Shown here: piece by piece, positions 10,401-16,661 of the stretch
Numbering within the stretch: the first letter of the stretch is position 1
Layout: each line of letters opens with the position of its first letter
Source: Aliivibrio wodanis
GTDB taxonomy: Bacteria; Pseudomonadota; Gammaproteobacteria; Enterobacterales; Vibrionaceae
Direction: 5' to 3'
Length of the DNA: 64,000 nt
Assembly: GCA_000953695.1 (NCBI GenBank)
Contig: LN554847.1
Coordinates: 1,057,801 to 1,121,800 of the forward strand
Position numbers and translations under genes: made by a program
The notes under the pieces: generated by a model
Told to the model about the DNA's origin: nothing
Database searches by the model: none
Seen by the model: the letters and a program-made list of their open reading frames with translations, nothing else

Positions 10401-10819
10401 CTTGTTCCTTGTAGCTTTGCTTGAAATAAGTCATTCGCTTTACCAAAATCATGAAATAAGCCTGCAATACTGGTTGCATTTGCGATCACTTCTAGTTTAT
10501 CCCAACCATTTTCCCATTCTTTATGATCAAGATTCAAACTCGTTCGATTAACAGGCACCACGCCCTCTGTATTAAACTTCAAACGATTTCCCACCACCCA
10601 CAGAAACTGGCTACGAGAACGTGATCGTATCCAATGACAACTTACCGCGGTGCTTTTACTCGCCGTTTGGCGTAGCATTTTCTTTACCGTTAGCAGACCA
10701 TCTTCAGTAATAATGGTTTGCCATGTGTTATCCCCAATACGGTTTGCAAAGGCATCTAACACTCTTCGTGTTTTCTTTAAGGCATTTTTCTCACACTGAG
10801 AAACAAAGGTAACCATCAT
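7409..10819 (-). CDS. cas3f: Cas2-3 fusion: adaptation subunit plus HD nuclease-helicase
   Basis: 1136 residues. The Cas2 fusion at the N-terminus (about 1-95) is diagnostic of type I-F. An HD nuclease domain follows with His123-Asp124 in GLFHDFGKAND and a second His-His pair in IVSHHRLP (222-223). The SF2 helicase has Walker A MASTGCGKT (439-447), the DEPDD box (598-602), SSAT (628-631) and a C-terminal QLAGRIQRHRQ motif VI. It degrades DNA recruited by the Csy complex and joins Cas1 for spacer integration. Its ATG overlaps the cas1 stop by four bases (ATGA), so the two are likely translationally coupled. All key residues are intact. Confidence 0.97.
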   Translation of the reverse strand: MMVTFVSQCEKNALKKTRRVLDAFANRIGDNTWQTIITEDGLLTVKKMLRQTASKSTAVSCHWIRSRSRSQFLWVVGNRLKFNTEGVVPVNRTSLNLDHKEWENGWDKLEVIANATSIAGLFHDFGKANDLFQAKLQGTSGAKGEPYRHEWISLRLFEAFVKGKTDQEWLSELSEINRLDNGNRIESYVLDNLHNDHRSGSLSPFKSLSSFATLIAWLIVSHHRLPTPQTKRSKNVNNDQMPQWLTNVFNCDWNSSNAEQLDQIGSEVINKNWTFSQGTPFISKTWQKQASKLAYRTLKNTKLNHEQPWLKQRFVAHLSRLSLMLSDHYYSSLEAERSQLEWRDKDYLPKANTDRKETQLEGRAVFKQQLDEHNIGVSHNAMHFALNLPALKYALPAIGQHKLFSRNAPKKFVWQDKAYKAAKEYARLSEKQGFFGINMASTGCGKTIANARIMYALADEREGCRFSVAVGLRTLTLQTGDSYRDLLKLGDDELAVLIGSQAVKTLHQVNKESNKEKLSSGSESSDDFFEQLFISYDGQIYDGRLKHWLKGNPKLEQLLSAPVVVSTIDHLMPATESLRGGKQIAPMLRLLTSDLILDEPDDFGLEDLPALCRLVNWAGMLGSRVLLSSATLPPSLIAALYHAYLEGRKHFNAANFPENEIQSVVCGWFDENKSHVTEIKSSDAFTEENDIFVQKRIKKLNENKKVLRKGKLVTVHLDDELSEEKDDNHIYQSVAATIHSQIHQLHDSHHVKHSSGRKVSCGVVRMANIDPMINVMKCLSEMSPQEDYSIHFCVYHSQFPLAVRSHKENRLDNTLTRYDEAKLWQEPEVIEALNTTTTANNIFVVIGTSVVEVGRDHDYDWGIAEPSSLRALIQLAGRIQRHRQQEPSSSNLMVLNKNIRALRGDTTAYCKPGFESKDLPLSTHDLNELLNGELESISAISRIEQPKITKKEIKLSEGQAVAVGVNSFVMQEHRALKLALGLPKSPNKQGQKVAYYQSDKEALLWWKDNYHADWNGEFINQTRFRKSDPQEEFILCKADEWDDLGWHQKDTTQKKWVFTPQNHRVVTQSIELSEGNYWWMNTDVETIYINLAEQLEQTVESTGQYFGGISLRAAKEDQVLIWNWNDQLGVYQTKNH

Positions 10820-11811
10820 CTTGTTTGATCTCCGCCATCTAGCGACTTAGGTTTCTGATGCATTAACGCTACTTCTTTTACGGTATCAAACATAAAGTCC
10901 AACACTTTATGATCGGTAAAAGCTTGCAATACTTGTTGGCGGAACTCTTGCTCTGTGTCGTTTTCTTTAGCACAAATAAATGCCCACGGCAGAACTATGG
11001 TGTCTTTAATTAAATCAGCCACATCAAACACTAACGCCCCACGTCGAGTCTTGCCATGCATTACGGCAAAGCCATGTGGAATACCTAATACCCATAATGT
11101 TGTCGCAGCCAAACCATAAGCTAAATAGTTACCGTGATTCAAAAAGTCATTGGCTTTGTCGGTAGATTGATGTTGTCTTTTAAAGTCTTGAAGCTGAACA
11201 TTATTGGCTGCAAACTTATATAAATGTTTGGTTAATTGCGCCTCTGTCAGCAGCAAATCGCTCTGCTTTGTTGCGGCTTCTGTACGTTCTTCGAACCGTT
11301 CAAACGCTGCTTGCAAACCTGACTCTTTTAAATCAAAGCCTTCTTGCTTGAGCTCTCTGTCTCTTGCCCAGATCTTCTGTAAAAAACTCAACCTTGCTTG
11401 CTGAAATGCTTTTGCTGCTGCCAAGCGTTTTTCGTCATCAAACCAGAATGACATCCATCCTTGTAAATACTCTGTTGGGCGGTACTCACTTTGCGGAGTA
11501 AACCACTCAATAGGCTGTTCAGCATCATTTGCCATGTATAAAGGCGTACCGCCACCGCCACTAAAGCCAACAAGAACACCAGCTTGAGCAAGCATTCGCA
11601 TGGCCGCTTGGGTAATTGATGTACCATTGCCTAGTAGTAATACCGTTGTATTTGCAATCGGGATGTTGAAGTATTGGTTTTCATTTTTCGCTTCTGTGAG
11701 AAATAGAACACGACCGTCTTTTTGCATCACTCGGCAATATTCGAGATAAAATAGATTCGCTCGCTTTGAATGCAAGATGCTTTTTAAATCAGAAGACGAA
11801 AAGTTATCCAT
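10816..11811 (-). CDS. cas1: Cas1 integrase, type I-F
   Basis: Cas1 integrates new spacers at the leader end together with Cas2-3. Catalytic metal ligands fit the family: Glu in LLLTEAQLTK (about 190), His in GFAVMHGKTRRG (about 253) and Asp in ALVFDVADLIKD. An upstream GTG at 11817 is in frame, but the ATG at 11809-11811 (MDNFSSSDL) has AAGGA at good distance and is preferred, giving 331 residues. Downstream it overlaps cas2-3 by four bases; upstream it is 33 bp from the WYL regulator. Confidence 0.96.
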   Translation of the reverse strand: MDNFSSSDLKSILHSKRANLFYLEYCRVMQKDGRVLFLTEAKNENQYFNIPIANTTVLLLGNGTSITQAAMRMLAQAGVLVGFSGGGGTPLYMANDAEQPIEWFTPQSEYRPTEYLQGWMSFWFDDEKRLAAAKAFQQARLSFLQKIWARDRELKQEGFDLKESGLQAAFERFEERTEAATKQSDLLLTEAQLTKHLYKFAANNVQLQDFKRQHQSTDKANDFLNHGNYLAYGLAATTLWVLGIPHGFAVMHGKTRRGALVFDVADLIKDTIVLPWAFICAKENDTEQEFRQQVLQAFTDHKVLDFMFDTVKEVALMHQKPKSLDGGDQTR

Positions 11812-11844
11812 TAACACTATCCTTGAATGATTAATATATTCATC

Positions 11845-12840
11845 TTACTGAACAGCAAGGTCACATACTGACCCTGTGCGATCTTTTTGTATTTTTTCTA
11901 CCGCCTGAAATAAGCATTGCTCTACTGATTCTTTCAAAAATACAGGCGACACAACGGTTACATTGGGTTGAAAACGCATAATTTCACGAACTAATTCACG
12001 ATGGTCACTAAAGGAAAAGCTTAGAATTAAGTCCCCATTATATTGCGTTTCTATTTGTTGTTCACTATGCCAAGTGTGATCTAAAACCCAAGGTGCTACG
12101 CTTTGCTCAAAACGAAGAACTGCTTGATACTGAGTCTCTCCAACCATTAAGCCATAGCTATTTTTTAAATAGGCTTGTACTGATCCTTCAGGTAATGCGG
12201 TAAAAGGTGCACTTCCCTCTTTCGCTGATTTTAAACGGTTAAGAGAAAATATTCGGATTTCAGTTCGTAAATGACACCAAGCTAATAAGTACCATGCGTC
12301 TTTATATAGAAATACCTTTTGAGGTGAGAGAGTGCGTATAGTAATGTTCTGGCTGCTGTCTTGGTATTCAATATCAACGCTTGATTCTGCCCATAGCGCA
12401 GCTGTAATTTGATTGAAGACATCAGCATGATTAATCGTCCTAATCGCACTAAGTATTTCTATTTTATTTGCGATGCCAAAATCCATCGCTCTATTTTTTG
12501 TTTGTTGTAATACCTGTTTTATACCTTCAAGCTCTTTACTTAATGATCCTGTATGTAGATCAGTAAACAGTTTTTCAGCGGTTAATAAGGCAAACCACTC
12601 TTTATCAGTAAAACTCAGATATGATAATGGTAATTGAGGGCTATCAGGCGCATATATGTACCCTTTTAGCTCTCTGTCGTATGAGATCGAAGCATCAAAT
12701 TCATCATTAATTTTTCGGATCAAACGTTTGAAGGTGGACTCTGAGCATTCTAACGCTTCTAACAGTTTATTCTTAGGGACAGGGTATTTTGATTGGCTGA
12801 GTAACTTATGAATAATTGATAAACGAGATAACTGCTCCAC
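11845..12840 (-). CDS. WYL-domain transcriptional regulator heading the cas operon
   Basis: About 331 residues. An N-terminal winged HTH (roughly 1-65, HKLLSQSKYPVPKNKLLEAL then SESTFKRLIRKINDEFD) precedes a WYL domain (about 145-215, with LSPQKVFLYKDAWYLLAWCH and RIFSLNRLKSAK) and a WCX-like C-terminus. WYL proteins bind nucleic-acid-type ligands and several regulate CRISPR-Cas or phage defence. It is 33 bp from cas1 on the same strand with no terminator between, and the only clear promoter is upstream of it, so it probably regulates its own operon. The GTG at 12840 has AAGG nine bases upstream; a TTG at 12849 is the alternative start. Confidence 0.85.
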   Translation of the reverse strand: MEQLSRLSIIHKLLSQSKYPVPKNKLLEALECSESTFKRLIRKINDEFDASISYDRELKGYIYAPDSPQLPLSYLSFTDKEWFALLTAEKLFTDLHTGSLSKELEGIKQVLQQTKNRAMDFGIANKIEILSAIRTINHADVFNQITAALWAESSVDIEYQDSSQNITIRTLSPQKVFLYKDAWYLLAWCHLRTEIRIFSLNRLKSAKEGSAPFTALPEGSVQAYLKNSYGLMVGETQYQAVLRFEQSVAPWVLDHTWHSEQQIETQYNGDLILSFSFSDHRELVREIMRFQPNVTVVSPVFLKESVEQCLFQAVEKIQKDRTGSVCDLAVQ

Positions 12841-12917
12841 TATTAACAACCTTATCAGTATTTGATGTAAAACAAGTACTTACATAATATCATTACTATA
12901 AATAAAATGACATTCTG

Positions 12918-12945
12918 ATTATAGGTACTATGCTTTAGTTCTCAA
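12918..12945 (-). promoter_or_regulatory. Sigma-70 promoter of the WYL-cas operon
   Basis: On the minus strand -35 TTGAGA (12940-12945) and a perfect -10 TATAAT (12918-12923) are separated by 16 bp. Transcription would start near 12911, giving a leader of about 70 bases before the regulator's start codon. No other convincing promoter is seen between the regulator and cas6f. Confidence 0.7.
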
Positions 12946-12947
12946 TT

Positions 12948-12974
12948 TGATTGGATTGTCTGTACGCAGTAAAC
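12948..12974 (-). other. Degenerate CRISPR repeat-like sequence just upstream of the cas promoter
   Basis: The plus strand at 12960-12974 reads CTGTACGCAGTAAAC. This equals the repeat 3' half CTGTACGGCAGTGAAC with one base deleted and one substituted; the remaining positions up to 12948 match poorly. It has the same orientation as the array repeats and sits 15 bp upstream of the -35 box. It may be a relic repeat, a crRNA-like regulatory RNA segment or a protein-binding site. The sequence alone does not decide. Confidence 0.45.
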
Positions 12975-13063
12975 ATGGGATATAAGTACAATAATAATGA
13001 TTAGATTGTTAGTAGGATTAGTATAAATCTCAACAAACAACAGGTAAGAAGAAAAATGAACAA

Positions 13064-13100
13064 TAAAAAAGGCCATCATTGGGGAATAATAATGGCCTTA
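13064..13100 (-). terminator. Rho-independent terminator of the 80-residue gene
   Basis: Arms AAGGCCAT (13069-13076) and ATGGCCTT (13092-13099) form an 8-bp stem. On the minus strand a run of six T follows. It lies 22 bp after the stop of the small gene at 13122. Confidence 0.75.
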
Positions 13101-13121
13101 AAAATACATAGCTTGTTTACT

Positions 13122-13364
13122 TTAGTGTAAGTGTCTCTTCGTTACTTCACATGAAAGAGTCTCATGATCAAATAAGAAGCGAAATGCGTGAGAATTGAAA
13201 TATTTCCCATCACTCCATAGAACCTCACCAAAGATCTTGCAGAGATCCATGTCTGATGCTGAACCTTTCTTATCGATTAATCCAATAACAGATAAAACTT
13301 GGCTCTCTATATCCTTGGGACAATTTTTAATTGACCATTTATGAGTCATACTCATTTTTTCCAT
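13122..13364 (-). CDS. Hypothetical 80-residue protein
   Basis: An isolated small gene with its own terminator. The product (MEKMSMTHKWSIKNCPKDIE at the start, ending EVTKRHLH) is soluble, with no signal peptide or membrane segment. I do not recognise a family. AGGC lies about ten bases upstream of the first ATG; ATGs at codons 4 and 6 are alternative starts. The dedicated terminator and separate intergenic borders support a real gene. Confidence 0.6.
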   Translation of the reverse strand: MEKMSMTHKWSIKNCPKDIESQVLSVIGLIDKKGSASDMDLCKIFGEVLWSDGKYFNSHAFRFLFDHETLSCEVTKRHLH

Positions 13365-13550
13365 AATAACTAGCCTAATGTGTTTTTATTTTATTGTGAA
13401 TCAAGTCACGAAGAACAGTTTAACTGAACTATAACTTAAATCCAAGCATTTTGTGACTTGAGTCTCAAAAAATAGGTAGGACAGCTAGTAATAGAAGTAT
13501 TAACAAGCAATTATCAAAAGTAAGACTATTAATAATTTACATATTTTAAA

Positions 13551-13580
13551 CATAAAAAAAGCGCACCATTAATGGTACGC
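13551..13580 (-). terminator. Terminator of the glutaredoxin-like gene
   Basis: GCGCACCATT and AATGGTACGC (13561-13580) form a ten-pair stem with one mismatch and no loop beyond the centre. A run of seven T follows on the minus strand. Confidence 0.7.
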
Positions 13581-13635
13581 CTAAATAACACCAGTCAAAT
13601 AGTACTACCTTAGTAGTATCACAAGCTTATGAAAA

Positions 13636-13995
13636 TTAAGGGTATTGCTTCTCTAAAAACGCCATAATATCTGACGATTCATACATCCATGTTGTCTCGC
13701 CGTTATTATCAATTCGTAGACATGGTACTTTTACACGACCACCCCCGGCTAATAATTCAGCTTTATGATCTTCATTATTTTTTGCATCACGCAGTTCGAT
13801 CTTTAATGATTGACGCTTAATTGTACGACGAACTTTCACACAGAATGGACATGCTTCAAATTGGTATAGTGAATAGTTTGCTGTTTCTGCATCTATCTCG
13901 GCTTGCTTTGCAGGATCACGTTTTACCCCTGATGGTGTAAAGACAAAATCTGCTGCTAAAATAATCTTGCCAAGCACTAAGCGGATCAACTTCAT
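13636..13995 (-). CDS. Glutaredoxin-fold protein with CPFC active site
   Basis: 119 residues. After an N-terminal hydrophobic stretch (LIRLVLGKIILAADFVF) comes a glutaredoxin/GST-N thioredoxin fold with YSLYQFEACPFCVKVRRTI; CPFC is at 49-52. The cis-proline motif VKVPCLRI and the ESSDIMAFLEKQYP end are also seen. The family reduces disulfides with glutathione, or forms the N-terminal half of GST-like proteins. The N-terminal stretch may anchor it to the inner membrane. AGGAGAG precedes the ATG at good spacing. Its own terminator lies downstream, so it is probably monocistronic. Confidence 0.8.
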   Translation of the reverse strand: MKLIRLVLGKIILAADFVFTPSGVKRDPAKQAEIDAETANYSLYQFEACPFCVKVRRTIKRQSLKIELRDAKNNEDHKAELLAGGGRVKVPCLRIDNNGETTWMYESSDIMAFLEKQYP

Positions 13996-14010
13996 TTTAC
14001 TCTCCTAGTA

Positions 14011-14172
14011 ATACCAATCGTAGTAAATAACTGGTCATCCTAGCTTGTTAAAATGCTCGATAACTACGTTAGAATTTTTGATTGTAGAATAACTACTTAT
14101 CAAAAAATTCCGCCTTGTTCTCAAGCATTTTTCCTTCGCTATTTCTGACCCCTTATTTACTGTGATTGGTAT
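14011..14172. mobile_element. MITE-like element, copy A (162 bp, non-autonomous)
   Basis: Terminal inverted repeats begin ATACCAATCGTAGTAAATAA (14011-14030) and end TTATTTACTGTGATTGGTAT (14153-14172), with two mismatches. An inverted second copy of exactly the same length lies at 52698-52859 and is about 90% identical by eye. It has no coding capacity; a 71-codon frame over it is accidental. No certain target duplication was seen. Confidence 0.8.
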
Positions 14173-14237
14173 AAAATAATTATTCTTTATCGTATTTAAT
14201 TCACGTGATTGTAACAGAGCACCTAATTCAAACCTAC

Positions 14238-14272
14238 AAAAAAGCCCCAAAAAAGAACACTTTAATGGGGCT
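14238..14272 (-). terminator. Terminator of putP
   Basis: AGCCCCA (14243-14249) pairs with TGGGGCT (14266-14272). A run of six T follows on the minus strand, 27 bp after the putP stop. Confidence 0.75.
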
Positions 14273-14298
14273 AAATTCTATTATTGATTTACAGAAGC

Positions 14299-15795
14299 TT
14301 ATTCAAACTCAACCAAGTTACGTTCAAATTTCTCATGTTGCTGAGCGACCGCTTCTTCAGGTTTACCTGTCAACTTACTCACAGCAATAATTGCCGTCGT
14401 TGCGAAAATGATCCCCGGTACAATTTCGTACACATCGAACCAACCGCCTGTTAGCTGTTTCCAAACAACAATAGTGATACCACCAACGACGATACCAGCA
14501 AGAGCACCATTACGGTTCATTCCTTTCCAGTAAAGGCTTAGTACAATTGCAGGACCAAATGCAGCACCAAAACCAGCCCAAGCATAAGAAACCAAACCAA
14601 GCACTGAGCTATCAGGATTCATCGCTAACGCTAACGCAATAAGTGATAAAGCAATTACTGCAATACGTCCTACATTAACGACTTCTTTACTGGTTGCGTC
14701 TTTTTTCACTAGTTGTTTATATAGATCTTCAGATAATGCTGAAGAAGAAACTAATAGTTGTGAATCTGCAGTACTCATGATGGCAGCAAGGATCGCAGCC
14801 AATAAGATGCCAGCAATAACTGGGTGGAACATCGCATTCACTAATAGCATGAAGATTTTTTCGCCATCAATCGCTTGACCTGCCATTGAGCCATTTACAT
14901 AAAGTAAACCAACAAGACCAACCAACACAGCACCAACCATTGATAACGCAGTCCATACTACCGCGATTCGACGAGCAGTCGTCAACTCTCTGTTTGTGCG
15001 AGAAGCAAGGAAACGCGCTAGGATGTGTGGCTGACCAAAGTAACCAAGACCCCAAGCCGCTAATGAAATAATCGCAATCGCACTTAGCGGTTTGCCATCC
15101 ATGCCTGTCCATAGCGTCATAAGCTCTGGGTTAATCGCAACTAAATCCGCACTCAACTGACCAAAACCACCTTGCATCGCAGCAATAGGAACAATCATAA
15201 GCGCTGCTGACATTAATAGACCTTGAACTAAATCAGTCCAAGCTACTGCTAAGAAACCACCAAATAAGGTATAAGACACAACACAAAGTGTACCAATAGC
15301 CACCGCTATTTTGTAATCTAGGCCAAATACAGTTTCAAATAATTTACCACCAGCAACCAAACCTGAACTTGTATAGAAAAGGAAAAACAGCAAAATAAAC
15401 AACGCTGAAATGGTTTGGATAAGTTTAGATTTATCATTGAAACGACGTGATAAGAACTCAGGTAGTGTTAATGCATCATCGGTTGTCATGCTGTAGGTTC
15501 TTAAACGTTTAGCACAGATTAACCAGTTCAGCCATGTACCTACCAATAGACCACCAGCAAGCCATAACGACTCTAAACCCGCAGCATAAGCATAACCAGG
15601 TAGACCAAGCAACAACCAACCACTCATATCAGAGGCACCCGCTGACAGTGCCGCAGGCCAAGGCCCTAGAGTTCGACCACCTAAGAAGTAGTCAGAAGAA
15701 CTGCTTGTTTGCTTATATGCGTATAGTCCAATAGCAAGCATCATTATCAGGTAAGCAATGAATGTGCCTGTAATGGCAAAATTATTTTCTATCAT
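14299..15795 (-). CDS. putP: Sodium/proline symporter PutP
   Basis: 498 residues with about 13 membrane segments; length matches PutP (502 in E. coli). SSS-family features include SSDYFLGGRTLGPWPAALSA near residue 33, GASDMSGWLLLGLPG, and ILAAIMSTADSQLLVSSSAL near 340. It brings in proline with Na+ across the inner membrane. It is the last gene of a same-strand group with putA and the detached PutA C-terminal domain, with its own terminator. GGAAATATA precedes the ATG. Confidence 0.95.
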   Translation of the reverse strand: MIENNFAITGTFIAYLIMMLAIGLYAYKQTSSSSDYFLGGRTLGPWPAALSAGASDMSGWLLLGLPGYAYAAGLESLWLAGGLLVGTWLNWLICAKRLRTYSMTTDDALTLPEFLSRRFNDKSKLIQTISALFILLFFLFYTSSGLVAGGKLFETVFGLDYKIAVAIGTLCVVSYTLFGGFLAVAWTDLVQGLLMSAALMIVPIAAMQGGFGQLSADLVAINPELMTLWTGMDGKPLSAIAIISLAAWGLGYFGQPHILARFLASRTNRELTTARRIAVVWTALSMVGAVLVGLVGLLYVNGSMAGQAIDGEKIFMLLVNAMFHPVIAGILLAAILAAIMSTADSQLLVSSSALSEDLYKQLVKKDATSKEVVNVGRIAVIALSLIALALAMNPDSSVLGLVSYAWAGFGAAFGPAIVLSLYWKGMNRNGALAGIVVGGITIVVWKQLTGGWFDVYEIVPGIIFATTAIIAVSKLTGKPEEAVAQQHEKFERNLVEFE

Positions 15796-15840
15796 TATAT
15801 TTCCTTTATTTTATTTATTGGCAGTCAATTTAACGTCGCC

Positions 15841-15868
15841 ATACCAATCTAGAAAACTAGATTGGTAT
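15841..15868. repeat. 28-bp perfect hairpin made of MITE-type ends
   Basis: ATACCAATCTAG, four bases AAAA, then CTAGATTGGTAT: a 12-bp perfect stem. The outer nine bases ATACCAATC are identical to the terminal bases of the 162-bp element. It lies between the PutA C-terminal-domain gene and putP, where it may act as an attenuating hairpin. It could be a collapsed MITE remnant or coincidence. Confidence 0.55.
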
Positions 15869-15939
15869 CCTTGCTGTATGAGCATCAAAGCTCTATTGTT
15901 ATAGTGCAATAACGACAATGGATATTCACTTATTGAATA

Positions 15940-16647
15940 TCAGTGGTTACCACCTCCGAGTTCTAGCAGCGTTGCGTTTCCGCCTACCGCTGTCACATTA
16001 ATTGTTCGTGTTCGCTCTGTGATAAAGCGTAAAACAAAATGAGGATCTGTAATTACTGGTAAGCGTTCTTGATCGGTTTCTGCAACCAATTGCGCTAATA
16101 ATCCATCTCGTTTTGCTAATTGTTGGTTAAGCACTATCGACTTTTGCTCGTTACCAACAAAGCAAACGCCCGCTAAACGAACATCATTAATGTCTGTTAT
16201 TGCAAACTCTGCTTGTTGAGCCGCTAATCTTGGCACTTTAGCTTGGTGCAATCCTTCAAGAATAACTGAAGTTAGTTTCGCATCCTGACTCGAAAGGGCG
16301 ACAATAATAGCGTTTCCTGCGATTAATGACGCAGTTATTTGTCCAATCAATGCAACAACCGATGCTTTTTCATCCGATGTGATGTAAAAAACGCCTCTTG
16401 CTGCTGCATAAAGCTCATTGCTCTCCCCTGTTGGACCCGGCATTAGCTCAGTTTCTGAAATTAAATGCTGCGCACGTTGGCATTGAAAACGAACCATTTT
16501 TGCTGCCAGAACACCAAAATCAGGATGCTCAGCTAGACGGTGCGACCATTGTAGTAGTTTCTCCATTCGAGTTGAGAATGAATCAACTTGCCACTCCACT
16601 TGGCCTTGAGAAAGAGCTGAGTCAATAATGTGAGTAATTGTTGTCAT
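15940..16647 (-). CDS. Detached C-terminal ALDH-like domain of PutA
   Basis: About 235 residues. The end VLRFITERTRTINVTAVGGN resembles the extreme C-terminus of long PutA proteins (E. coli PutA ends with a LLSER...VNT.AAGGNASL motif). The middle (VVALIGQITASLIAGNAIIV) is a Rossmann-like ALDH pseudo-domain without a catalytic cysteine. In long PutA enzymes this domain helps assembly and covers the channel. Here it is a separate gene right after putA. An ATG at 16665 overlaps the putA stop (ATGA), but the ATG at 16645-16647 has AAGGAG six bases upstream and is preferred. Confidence 0.8.
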   Translation of the reverse strand: MTTITHIIDSALSQGQVEWQVDSFSTRMEKLLQWSHRLAEHPDFGVLAAKMVRFQCQRAQHLISETELMPGPTGESNELYAAARGVFYITSDEKASVVALIGQITASLIAGNAIIVALSSQDAKLTSVILEGLHQAKVPRLAAQQAEFAITDINDVRLAGVCFVGNEQKSIVLNQQLAKRDGLLAQLVAETDQERLPVITDPHFVLRFITERTRTINVTAVGGNATLLELGGGNH

Positions 16648-16661
16648 GAGGATCTCCTTTC

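Noticed and set aside
3508-12840. Transposon-associated (Tn7-like) I-F3 CRISPR system
   Set aside because: cas1 and the full cas2-3 fusion are present and there are no tnsABC/tniQ genes, so this is a canonical I-F1 immune locus.
14035-14250. 71-codon open frame on the minus strand
   Set aside because: It lies over the MITE and its flank, and no ribosome binding site or family is seen.
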